DNA of 64,000 nucleotides from Ananas comosus (lineage: Eukaryota > Streptophyta > Magnoliopsida > Poales > Bromeliaceae), in NCBI RefSeq assembly GCF_001540865.1, contig NC_033627.1:5385234-5449233 (forward strand), read 5' to 3'. The notes beneath the pieces are model-generated. The model searched no databases. It had not been told where the DNA came from and saw only the letters and a program-made list of their open reading frames with translations. Positions 11,230-23,700 of the stretch are shown in pieces. Both the position numbers and the translations under genes were made by a program. Numbering within the stretch: the stretch's first letter is position 1; the number at the start of each line of letters is the position of its first letter.

Positions 11230-12600
11230 TGATATGCATGCACTTAGCTGCAATCTTTTTCTTTTTATTATTATTTAAATAAAATTACTATACAACTCTT
11301 ATCATATAATAAAATTATTATATGCATCAAATGCAGAAGATATTACATTTTTAAAATTTATTTACAAATAATTTTATAATTTAATTTACTTGGTGTGTTC
11401 TATAATATCTTTAAACGGACGACCTATCAAAATTATTATTTACACACTTATTCCTAGTAAAGAAAATATAAATCATGTTTTCTTTTATATCATTAATTTT
11501 GGAGTTATTTAAAATATAACTGATAATTTTATAAATTAATATTAATTTTTTATTCATAATTTCTTAAGTATTACTTCATTTGCAGATTACACCGATCAAA
11601 ATAAATTTTAATTTTGTAAAAGATGAAAATATATGGAGGTCCCTTCAACTATGGATTATTTGAAATACGTCCCTCAACTTTAATCTTTTTTTATTAACAC
11701 TTTTTGAGCTTTTAATTTCTTTTAGAAATTAAATTATTCTAATCATTTTAATTAAATTTAATAGTTTCATTAGATATTCTTGTATATCCGGTCAAAAAAT
11801 TATGATTTAAAAAAAATGGGAGAAGCACCCATTCCAAAAAAGCAAATAGTTGAGGGTTTTTATTTTTTATGTATGTTTAACCCAAGAAATATAATCAACA
11901 ATAATTACAAGGTATACATAAATAAAGTTTCAAACATAACGAGCTTCTAATGCTAGGTTTTCTATTTACGTTCAAGGGTTATCAACTAGCATGAAATTTC
12001 TACTTTACTAAGTTTTTCTCATACAAACATAGAGTAGAAAATAACTATAAATAAGACGGAGAAGACAGAGGGAGATCACCCAATTCAAAAACTTAAATTC
12101 ATCGGATTTTGGCAAAGGATTGTCGTAAATTCAAATGAGGTTGTCAGTGTCCACCAATGAATATTACAAGAAGATTTCTAACCCATCAATTCTATTTTAA
12201 AATCTCCAAAATAAAAATTTTTAAATCTAAACCTTAAAATTCATATTTTACAAACTTCTGTAAGAAAAACTCTCAAATCATCATTATTTAAAGTGCGAGT
12301 AAATGAAAACTCATCTCTTCCAAACTCTTTCTTCTAGATTTAAGCCTTTGAATCTAAGATAGAGCTTTTTCAAGAGCTCTTACTCCGCTTCTCTAACTCC
12401 AACTCCAACTTTGGATTGAAAATTGAGCTGCCTAAGAGAAAAGAGAGACTAGCGATAAAGGCTTTGGAGGAGAAACAAGCGGTGGGAAGGGAGAGGAAGA
12501 AGAAGGTGAAGGTGGAGAGGGAGCGGAGGGTGTTTTCTCTCTCGAGGGGGGAGAGAAATGAGGAGAGACTAGAGAGAGAGAGAGAGAGGGGTATTTATAA
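11230..12600. other. Gene-less stretch
   Basis: No gene is supported. A purine-rich low-complexity tract (12416-12590) ends in an (AG)n run. It gives a lysine/glutamate/arginine-rich frame that looks like composition rather than coding. Confidence 0.5.
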
Positions 12601-13023
12601 GGATTAATTTTATACAGATTTCTGTAAATATAGTGAATTATAAATATATTTCTATAAAATTCAACTTTTATATGTTGTTCCTATAAAAGTCCTAATATGT
12701 TCAAATATGTCCCAATGGCTTGTTACAATTAAAACACTGTTTATTTTATAAGTGAAATGACATTTTTGCTATCACAAATATATCCGTCCAAAGGTCCCAA
12801 CTGTTAATTAGAGAGGGGGTAAAAATATCAATTCACCTTATTAACTAATTAGGATTAAATATTTTATCTTTGATTAACTAATTTTTTCTAACGGATTCTA
12901 ACGGCAGTGACATATTTGAAAACATCAGTATTTTTGTAAGGATAACATATAAAAGTTAAACTTAATTTGTAGAGATATACTTATAATTTACTATATTTGT
13001 AGGAACTTGTATGAAATTAATCC
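12601..13023. mobile_element. MITE with imperfect terminal inverted repeats
   Basis: The left end GGATTAATTTTATACAG and following CTGTAAATATAGTGAATTAT pair with the right end ATAATTTACTATATTTG and GTATGAAATTAATCC. The element is about 420 bp with an AT-rich interior. The target duplication is unclear. Confidence 0.5.
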
Positions 13024-14452
13024 CTATTCATAATTGCAAGTTTGCAACGATATCCCCCTCGATGCACCACATGAGTACAGGTAAATACTGTTGATGAAAA
13101 TTCAAAATCCTGATGGCTATGATTATTTTTTATTACTATTATTATTATTATTATTATTATTTAATTTATTTTATTATTTTTATTTTTTAGTGTTTATTAA
13201 TTATTTTTTGTTTATGTTAACTCCCACGCGCATGCCCGGTCTGCACGCGCATGCACGCTTGAGGCGCACGGCCATTGCACCGTAGAGCGTGGCCAACGTT
13301 CTAATTTGATACCGCTGTATTGTAAAGCTTCACTGTTTACGGATTTAGCATGATAGAGATAGCTTGTTTTTTAGAGAACAAAAAAAAGGAAAAATTAAAA
13401 AGAGAAACTTTGGAAAGTTATTTATTTTCTCTATTATTTTGATTTATTTGGCCTGATTTTTTATCAGCGAATATTGAAAGAGTCTCTATCAACTTTTTTC
13501 GCATTCGTACTTGTAGGAAGAGAAATTCCGATCATACATTTGGATGATTTTCTAGTTAATTCCGCACGAAGGACGGGAATACGCTCTATGACAGTACACT
13601 GCGTGCTTCCGGATCAAATTATTTGACTTTCTTCTTCTACAATTTATTTTGAATTTTAGCGCTCAACTGAAAATTCATTTACTAATTTTCATTACAAAAT
13701 TTAGTTAGAAAATTAATCACAATGAAATTTTCAGTACAATTTTTTTTTTCCAACAAATACCAATATTCGAACTTGAATACTGGTACTCCCTCACTTATTT
13801 AAGTACATTCTCAAAGTTTCCCAAACTTCGAGAGTTTTAATAGTAAAAACAGCTCAAGAAGTACGAGACTTCACCTCGGATATCAGTTCATGGTAATTAG
13901 TACAAATACTTAGCCAGAGTTTGGCAGAACACAAATGTTCTCTCGCTTGAACTTCTATTGAGTACCGATATTCCTAAAATTTCAGTATCGATAGTAAAGT
14001 AGAAAATTCATCAGTTGCGAATTAGTTCTGAAACTATATTTCTTGCGTCAAAATATATAGTTTCAACTCAACTCAAACTCTTTCAAAACTTCTCCAATAA
14101 CACCATAAGTTACTCTGCACTGGACTTTAGTAATTTGCAAATTTTAGTACACTACAAAAAAGATCTTAAATATATACTTTAAATGTATTTTGCAAGGAGG
14201 GATACTTCAATAAGATTTCTTAAAATAATGCGACTAACTCTATAAAATTCAAAAATGAACCGATTTTGGAAAAAAAAAAAAAAGCCCAAAATCAACAGAT
14301 TTTTTATAAAAATTTTCTATTATATAATAAAAATTAATCATTTTGGTGGTTCAGTGATCCTTTCTTCGAGAACATTTCCGGGTCAGACGGTTTGGGATAT
14401 TAAAACATAACCAATTTGTTGAGTTAAAAACGCCCCAACCAGAGGCGAGCGG
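13024..14452. promoter_or_regulatory. 5' flank of the HOZ gene, candidate promoter
   Basis: No coding sequence is seen. An ATT-rich microsatellite lies at about 13129-13165. A TATA-like stretch TATATAATAA at 14321-14330 is suitably placed, 120-170 bp upstream of the candidate start codons at 14453 and 14489. A second TATA-like box (TATTTAAA, 14553-14560) lies inside exon 1, upstream of a later in-frame ATG at 14663. Confidence 0.35.
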
Positions 14453-14488
14453 GTGGCACAGACTGTGGACCGAGAGAGGCGAGACGCG

Positions 14489-14691
14489 ATGAAGACTGCC
14501 CTCGTTTCGCCGTGCGTCCGCTGTCCGCCGTCAGCAGCCTTCTTCTCTCTCTTATTTAAAAATGCCTGCCGCTCCAACAATCCCTCCTTTCTTCCCCTCT
14601 CCTCCTCCCCTTCCTCTCGCCGCCGCATCCGCTTCCCCTTCTCCCCGTCTCCTCCGCTCGCCATGGCCGCCTCCTCCGCTCCTCAATCCTC

Positions 14692-14730
<39 letters not shown>

Positions 14731-17700
14731 GTTGAAAGGGAACGATTTAGAATGTTTAGGGTTTGGGTTGGGCATTTCCAATTCCGTACTTGCAATCAAA
14801 TCGTTTTTTTTTTAGTTGTGTTGAAATAAATCCGATGCTGATCGCATGATTGTGAATTAGCCACAGGAGAAATGCTAGTAATTATTCATCCCTTTCTTTT
14901 GTTTCGTCGAATCGTGTCGAAAACAATCCGTTGTTTGAATGGACAAACCTAACCTAGAACTATCTGGAATTGGAATTCTATTTTTTTTTCGATTCCAATT
15001 ATTAGGATAGGAGTTCACTTGGGCCCTGTTTGGATGCTGGAACGAGTTATCCGGTGCTACCTTTATTCGGTATGAAGGTTTTCTTGTGTGATTGAAGGCT
15101 TGAAGCTAAAAGTTTGATTTTTTTACTCCTTGGAAGGTCTTGGCATCGGCTAGTTGGTAGGGTATTATATTTCACCAGCAAAATGATTTATCTTATTCGA
15201 AGAAATAAATGACTCGAAGACCGAATATGACATCCATTCTAGGCATTTGTTCGCATTTCTAAATCTACCAAATACTGCATGTTTCTTGAAAAAATTAAAG
15301 AGATAGAGCTAACGAGATGCTCGTGCATCCAAAATCCAAATAGAGCCTTGATTTTAAAGATTTTGTTGGGATTTTTCGTACTACAGCCAAATCCCGTCTT
15401 TTCAGATAGAATTCACATTGAAGGTGGTGAGAATTTTTTTGCTGTTAGTTATAACATTAGGGGATGTTTGGTTTGAAGTATTGGAGGCTTGGAATGAGAA
15501 TCGGAATGATGCATTCTTATTATTAGTGTTTGGTTTGAAGGATTAGCATTCGGATTCCCAATCCAGGAAAAATTGAATACCTTCAAAATGATTCCCAATA
15601 TGGAGGTGGGAATCATCTTTGATTCCAGTAGGGATTAAGGAAAAAACTTTTTTCTTCACTAACAATTATTTGCATCCCAATATAATCTATATTTAATTTT
15701 AGAATAAATTATAATTTTAAATTTGAATTTGAATTATGAATTCAAAACTTAATTTTTAATTTGTTAAGTTCAAATTTAAATTCTAATATAAGCTTGATTT
15801 GAATTTAGTTCTAAATTTAAATTTTAACTTTGAACTTGCATTTTACTAATAAATTCAAATTTTAAGTTCAAATGGTGAGTTCAAATTTGAATTAAATTTT
15901 TAATTACATATTTGGATAGTAGATTTAAATTTTAATATTTTTAATTTTAATTTGAACATGATTCTGATTCCTCTTATGGACCAAACAAACTAGGAGTTTT
16001 CATCATTCTGTTTTTGATTTCGGTCCATTCCCGTTCCCATTCCGATTTCAATTCCTATTTTGAACCAAACTTGCCCTCAATCTTTATAGTTAATGTTGTT
16101 ATTACGGGTATATTAGGAAAAGTAGACACATTGAAACATTAAAATAGAATGGAATTCAATTGAGTTGTGCTTTTTTCCAAATAGAATTATTATCTATAGA
16201 TTAATTGAGTTGAATTTTTCTGCACTGAAATCAATTGAGTTCTATTTGCATGACTCCAAACAGAGTGAAATGTTAGTAATCATTTGTTTTGGTTTTTGTA
16301 TGTTTCAGATGGCGGCCCCGATTGATGCAGGTGGCAGCTTCCCGGACACATTTGAGCTGATTCGATCTCATCAGGTGATTAATCTTTGATATAGTGTGTT
16401 TCATCTGGAAACTCTTTGGGCATATGGAAATTTCTGTTGGATTGATCTTGTCATTGTCTATATTTATATACTGTTGCCTGAGATTCACAGAATTATAGCT
16501 AGTAGTATTTGTGATCTAGTATTTGAAGTTCAAGAAAGTCAAGTGCTAGATAACCTTGTACTTGTTTCGTCCAGCTTTTGTTTGGCCAAACTGCACTTTT
16601 TGAAAAAAAAAAAATCGTTTGGAAAGTAATAGGTATGTTTTGAAATCACCAAAATTTGCGGTGGGAAGTGGAATTGCAAAAGCTCATGAACCCAAGCTTA
16701 TACAGCCGACACACATCTCTCTATCGTTCCCTTATTTCACGTTCTCTCTTCTTTCCATCTCTTTTTCTCCCCTTTCCCTATTTCTCTCTCTTTCTCACCT
16801 TCCCCTCTATTACTCTGTTTCCTTCCCATCTTTCTTTCTTGCCTTCCTTTTTCTCTCTCTCCTCATCTCCCTCTTCTTCCTCTTTCTCTATCTCTTCTTA
16901 CCATCTCTCTCTCTATCTCTCTCTCTCCCCCCTTCATGGAGTAGGAGCCGCGCCCTCCAGAGGGTTGACACAGCGTAGTGAGAGGGGATGGCGCCCGTCG
17001 CCAAGGGAGCGAGCAGCACAGCCGCGCGTGCTGCGAGAGAGGGGCGGCACGAGTTGGAGGCAAGGGGCGAAGAGTCCATTTGCTTGTACTTTGTCAGTGA
17101 AGTATCTAACTTCAAAGGATTGCTTAGGATCACTCCAGATAGAACCCAGTGTTGATTCGAATATTATGTAAAAAATGTGAAATGGTGTTTTTGAACCCAA
17201 ATTAACATGTAAAAGCTAAATGGTATTGGAGGAGGGTGAGGGTGAGGCGGGTGCCAAGGTACGTCTCTGCCGAGGAGGGTGACATTGGAAGAGAGTGAGG
17301 GTGATGGGGGCGATCGCACGCCGCCGGACGACATTCAGTATAATTTATTTATTTGTCATGCATTTGAGATTATTTTGATATTGAGAGCTAACTAGATATA
17401 TTTTCATTACATTATTTTTAAATTATTTATTTTTTTATATATATTTTAAATATATTTTATTACAAAGATATTAAAATTAATATTTTGGTGGTATTTTATT
17501 AATTTACAACAGTCCACAACGTTTTTTAGACAGATATTACCTAAACAGCATTCGACGACGGAATCAACAAATACTCTACAACTTTTTTAAACAACAAACT
17601 ATATCTTACAACATTTCTGCAACAGTTCTACTTTCTACAGCTTGGCCAAACAGGCCCATACTATGGTATCACTTGTTTGTGCACAATGTATGTGTTGTTA

Positions 17701-20700
17701 GTTTCAGTTGTGGCACATATTTTCTCGTTCCATCTCTGCTACTTTACACCATCTGGCCATCCTTTAGGGCTTTGTTTGGGATTGCAGGTAGGGCGCATTA
17801 TGCGCGTTTAAGAAGTGCAATAGGAAAATATTTCATATGCTTCCATAAGGAGTAACATGTTAATTAGATCAATTTAACATAAGTATAGAATCCTTGAAGA
17901 ACCGCATCTTTTAGTTTTAGATGGCCCTCAATATCAGAAGGGCCCTAGAAAGGAGCACTGATATTTACAGTTTGAGATCATTTTGATGTCAAGGACTAAG
18001 TCAAAAAGATGTGATTATTTCGAGGATTCTAAATTTCATGTTCTTTATTTATTTGTAAATCTTAAGAAGGATTTATTCACTAATTTTCTTAAAATGGACC
18101 ATGGAGTAAGGAACATCATGAGCATCTTTAATCATTCCATAGGAGCTTTTGAAGTGCCCCTATTATGTGGTCATAATGAGACATTGTCTCTTGGTTTTAA
18201 GCATGTATCCTATATTGCCGATGGTCTCACTGATAAGCGTGAAGAGCAAAGAGGCCAAAAAGCCTTGTAACATTTATACACCAGCAAAAGCACGTGAAGA
18301 GCGAAGAGGCCAAAAAGCCTTGTAACATTAATACGCTAGCAAAAGCTCTAAAATATCGTATGTAAAACTGAATAGCCATAAATTGGGGTTGAGAGCAAAT
18401 ATTCATCCCAGTGCTCAGCTCAATACAGAATCTAGACATACGAAGTTCAATAAGAAATAGATTCCATCGACAATCTAAAATATTTGAAATAAAAGGCTTA
18501 CTTCTTTTCGCTCAGGAAGAAAATGTTTTCATGTACCGATCATATTAGGTAAACTGGTCAGTAGTAGTTTAGACACAATTGTACAACACAATATTTGTAT
18601 TCTTGTGAAATAACATGCATCTAAGGCACTCACAGTTCATTCAATGTCTTTTTATCCTTTGTTATTTTATTCACACTGATTTCTCATCACTACAGGAAGC
18701 AGCTGCTCGACTATCCCCAGTTGATGAAGTACGAACCATAGTTGACAGAAGTGTTAGGGGCATGCTCTCTACTCATTCTCAGGTTTGCTGACCTCTTTTA
18801 ACACATATGTGTTTGTTGAAATTGTTTACCTAAAAAAAAGTTGTCAATAGTAGATCTCATTTTGCCTAATTATATTGTACTGCTTAAAACAAATAAATTC
18901 ACTTCTGGTATCTCATATTTATGTTAAGATCTAGTCAGAACATAGCCTTACAATTCTGTGAGTTTTTATTTTCAGTTGTGGCACTTTTTTTTGCTTGCTT
19001 GTAGTATATATTTGGAAGTGGCTTCTCATAGATTTTTCGGAGTTCTTGTGTTTAGTTACTGTGTAGTCCTTTGTAGTTAATTTTAGTCTTTTTTTTTAAT
19101 GAAATTAGGAAAATTCCATCCGTTGTAAAGCAAGGAAAACCTTTATACTTTGTTTAGTTGCTTAAGGAACATCTTGAGTGTGGGTATTTATGCATACTTG
19201 TTAAGAGCCCGTGCTTCGCAGCAGGTAGGCACTATTAAAGTCTCCAATGCTAGCATTTTTTATTTTCCTCAATTTCAAATAATAATCTTGATAAAACTTC
19301 ACAGATCAATTCTAATTACTTAAATATGCTTTTGTTCTAATTTTTGACATGTGGCTGAATATTATTGCTGCCTAATTCCACTAAATCTCAATTTATCCAA
19401 GATTCGGTAATGCTCTTTACTCGGTTAACGTTTACAAACCTTTCGTCATAAGCCAACATCTCTCTTTCTTAAAATATACATTTGTGAACATGACAAATTT
19501 GTGCACAATTAGCATTTGTTTTACTTGTAGCAATGAGACAAATTAGTAAATTACATAAACAAAAAATATACATTGGAAAATAATAAAATATGCTCACCAT
19601 TGTTTAAAACAAATTTGGATTTAGAAGACAAATCTCAGTGGATATTATCTAATCCATTGTTACCCTTACTTTTAGAGAACACGATAGCATAAAATTTGTA
19701 TTTTAAACTCTACATAGTTTTTCACCAGTGTATTTGCATGCCGACCCATCAAACTAAGCAAGATTAGCAATTCTACTATATCTATTTCTTACCAATGAAT
19801 TTGTTTGGTAAGAGAAAGGCATTGGAAAAAAAAGATTAAAACGTACATAACTTACATGAATTATGGGCTATTCTAAGTTGGCTACCGTACTTTTCAAAAT
19901 TATGATTTTACTACCCAATTTTTTAATTTATTTGATAGTCAGTCAAGGATACTGTGACCTTAAAATTTAAGCTAATTACTTTAGTAAATTTATAGTTGCA
20001 AGAATTTTATGAAGTATACTAAATAAACGTGTAAAAATAAACGGCGCATTCAAATTTTGAAGTCAAAGTGCTGTTGAGTGACCCAAATCAAACAACTTGA
20101 AAGGTTGGGTAATGAAATCAAAATGTTGAAAGTTTGGTTAGCTAACTCACAAATAGTCCATAGTTTAGGTATGTTTTGTATGTTTTTACCAAAAAAAGCA
20201 ATCGCTTCCTACAATCCTGCAATGATGCACAATACCAGTGAAGAAATTGTTTAATACAAAACTGTTACTCCTCAAGTGACATTCAAGATGCAAATAGCTA
20301 ATTTAGGTATGACTTCATATAATTATAGCTATAGTTAACAAAGCATTGTCAAAAGAAATATAAGACAAATAGCTTTATATATAAATCTACAGTTGTAATA
20401 ATAAATGATATGCATAGGAGAAAGAGATATAAAAAGTACTAGTGTAGGGACCCGTGCGCTGTAGCGGGTAGAAATTTAAAGGAAAAAAAAACCTAGAATC
20501 CAAAATGTGCATAAAGAGATTTATCATTTATCAACCCTAAAAACAAGAGAGAAGAGGAGATAAAGAGGAATAACAATACCTGGTTAAAGTTAGATGAATC
20601 CGATTGCTCGATCTAGTCGCGACTTCCATTGAGACCTCGAAGAGCATGATGTCGAAGGCGACGGAGGCGGAGACTAGGGTTTTGACGGTATTGCGGCGGC

Positions 20701-23700
20701 CGAGGACAAAGATGTCGGTGATCTTGGTAATGTGCTGGTTTACTTTCTTCCAAATGACCTCGATGATGATAGCTGCTTCTCAAAACGTGAGGATAGCAGC
20801 GGAGGCGGTGGCGCTACTGTGGGGCTTCAACGTCAGTTATGGAGAATGATCAAAACTTTAAAGAGAGGGAAGAGGAGGGTGGAGAGAGAGAAAGAGGGAT
20901 AGAGCGGTTGGCGATAGTATCAACGCTGTTCTCGTCCTTGTCGTGGGCGCGATTCTGAGTAGGGGGAGGGAGAGGGAAGAGGGCTGGGAACAATAGAATA
21001 GAGAAGACAATTCGGGCATTGTAGCGGATAAAAAATCTTGATTGGGGAGGGAAGATGAAATAGTGAGGAAAGAAGAGACCGAAAAAATATTACTTAAGGA
21101 GGGAAGACAAAAGAGAGATAAGAAAAGGAAGTTGAAAAAACATTAATTGGGAAGGGAAGATGAAACAATGAGGAAAGATGAAGAAACTAAAAAGTTGAGT
21201 CTTTTTCCTATTTTTTAGTCCTCTTAGAAGATGGGAGGTGGACCCTACACCCACTATTGAAGCAAGTGGTGTCACGTGTATTTGTTGTTGAGGACTCATA
21301 TATCCATAGATATATTAAATCCTGAGTTTTACTGTGGCCGACATGTCGACTTCTCAGCGCCTCCCTCTATACCATTCCTTCTCGCACCCTTTCGAAGCCT
21401 CCCCGTGTTTGGCGGGGGGGCTTTGGTGGCCCCCACTAATTTTTTTTTTCCCAGCGCGGGCGGGCGCAGCGGGCGGGCGGCAGCGGCGGGCTCGACCGTG
21501 GGTCAAGCCCACGTGGCAGCACGTGTCACCCGCCCCGCGTCTCCCGAACCGTTGTTTCTCTCCCTTTCTCTTCCCCAATGGTGCGGCGTATGGCCTGTCG
21601 CACGCCTATCCATCGCAGATCCCGCAGGATGCGGAGAGTTGTCCCTCCCCCCGTACCTGCGGGCGCACGCCGTGGCTGGAGGCCTAGCTTCGCCGGCGTG
21701 CATCGTACCCCAATTCCTCTGTCTGCTATGGGCATCATGGTACTTCTCCGCACGTGCGCCGTACCCGCCTCCCCTCTATTTGCGATGGGCATCGTCGTGC
21801 TTCTCCCCGCCGCCGCCGGATGTGGGTTGCCTGATACCCATAAGTTTTATGGTACGTAATTATTACAGTCTACTCTACAATCTAATTTGGCGTACTCCCC
21901 TCCCTTCGCCTGCCCGAGCTTCACCTCCTTCCTCTGCGCCGTTGCCGGGTGTGGACTCCCTCATGCCTATAGTGTTTGTGGTGGCTAATCATTGCAGCCT
22001 ATTGCACTATCTAACTTTTTGTAGGCCTCTTGATCCCTTCACCTGCGATGGGTGCTCTTCCACTCTCTGATCTACTTCTCCGTCCTTCTATCTCCTTCTC
22101 CCTCTCTCATCCCGTGGTGGTACGGTCGGGCCCCCAGGGCAACCTGCCCCACTCCCCCACATCCCCATCCCCTTCTCGCTCCCCAGTTGTAGCAAGGGCC
22201 TATAAATATCCCTGCATCTATGCAGAGATGCCACGAATTGGTTGCTTCCATTTACAAACTTTAGGCTTTTGAGACTATATCCATAGAGTTGATCCCTCTG
22301 CTTCTGGTGTTCTGGTAGCTCCTCCTGTGAGACTCTCTATACTCTACCTCCATTTATAAGCTTTTCTTTAGATTCCGTCGGCCGTTAGAGAAAGGAGTCG
22401 ATCCCCTGTGCTTTTGGTTTTCTGCTAGGCCCTCCTGTAATACTCACTGCACTCTGAGGTGGTTGCTTCGGTTCCCAAGGTTTGGAAAACCGTTTTATAC
22501 AATTTTTTACAGAAAATTTGGGGTGGTTGATGTCACTGCTTTGGCTTTTCTCCTAGGTTGTCCGCTACTGTGGCCTGTTTGGCGCCCAGCTTTCATTACT
22601 GTTCCTGCACTTTTGTTCTCTCGGTCCTTTTGGTGAGTAGTGGCTCAGTCTACTCGCTCTAAATTATGATATACATAATTCAGCAATTTCTTAACAAATC
22701 TTTTAAGAAATGAGATCACTCTGATGTTTTCTAAGGTCCCTATTCATGCCCTTATACTTGGGAAATATTTTAAGAAAACGAAGGCTCAGTCTACTCGCTC
22801 TAAATTATGATATACATAATTCATCAATTTCTTAACAAATATTTTTAAGAAATAAGATCACTCTGATGTTTTCTAAGGTCCTTGTTCATACCCTTATACT
22901 TAAGAAATATTTTAAGAAAACGAAGCAAATCGTTTTAAGAAATGGCATCGCTCTGATGTTTTCTAAGGTCCCTGTTCATACCCATTAAGAAATATTTTAA
23001 AAAAACGGAGCAAAGGGTGGAGGTCTACTCTATTACTCTCGATTAATGTAAATTTCAGTTGGCTGTGCCTTCTGATATTTTCCAATTCATCTGCTCGCAC
23101 CTTTATACTCGACAAAATTTTTAGAAAAAATTGAAACAATCTATTGATTTATTGATTGCTTGATAAGTGGCCTTCTCTAAATTGGTTGCTTCATTCTCCA
23201 ATTTTCATTCTAACTACAGTTGTCAGGATGTCGGTTGTTCAGCTCTCTTTTAGTAAATTACTTGAGAAAATATGTGAGAAATTGGGTGTCGGGACGCCTA
23301 ATTGTGTTGCAACTGTCGCTGCTGAAGGCTGGTTCGTAGCGTATATAGACCTTCCTATTGCGCGCAGTGGGGCAATTGTCGAAATTGCACGTTGCTGGGG
23401 TGCTGCGTCCCCTGATTTTCTCCTAGCAAAGGATGATTCGGCCCGTGTGGCTATCCAGCGAATGAAGGCTGAGCTTGATCTGCATATAAAGGATATAAAT
23501 TATGATGACTGCGTAATGTATAAAAGTATGTACGATAATGTTACGGTCCAGTACAGTGACCTCCTTGGGCAGTTCAATAAATTGAAGCGTGAACACAGTA
23601 TTCTGAGAGATTGTTACGCTTCTTCTGTTGCCGAAAAAGTAAGGTATATAGATGAGCACGTGAAAATGTGCCGTATGATTGACGAATATCATGCGGCCAT

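Noticed and set aside
12416..12607. Basic 63-aa Lys/Glu/Arg-rich protein
   Set aside because: The frame follows a purine-rich tract ending in (AG)n. The residue content is explained by base composition.
16619..17171. Ser/Leu-rich frames of 119 and 171 aa in HOZ intron 2
   Set aside because: They read through a CT microsatellite-like tract, and overlapping frames on both strands are equally open. This is composition, not coding.
17905..18270. Possible retrotransposon coding fragment in HOZ intron 2
   Set aside because: The 95-aa frame has no recognisable gag or pol motif and no LTR nearby.
21276..22070. 264-aa open frame left of the palindrome
   Set aside because: GC-rich DNA with several overlapping frames on both strands. 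It is Pro/Ser/Ala-rich, covers degenerate repeats and runs into the palindrome arm. No domain was recognised.
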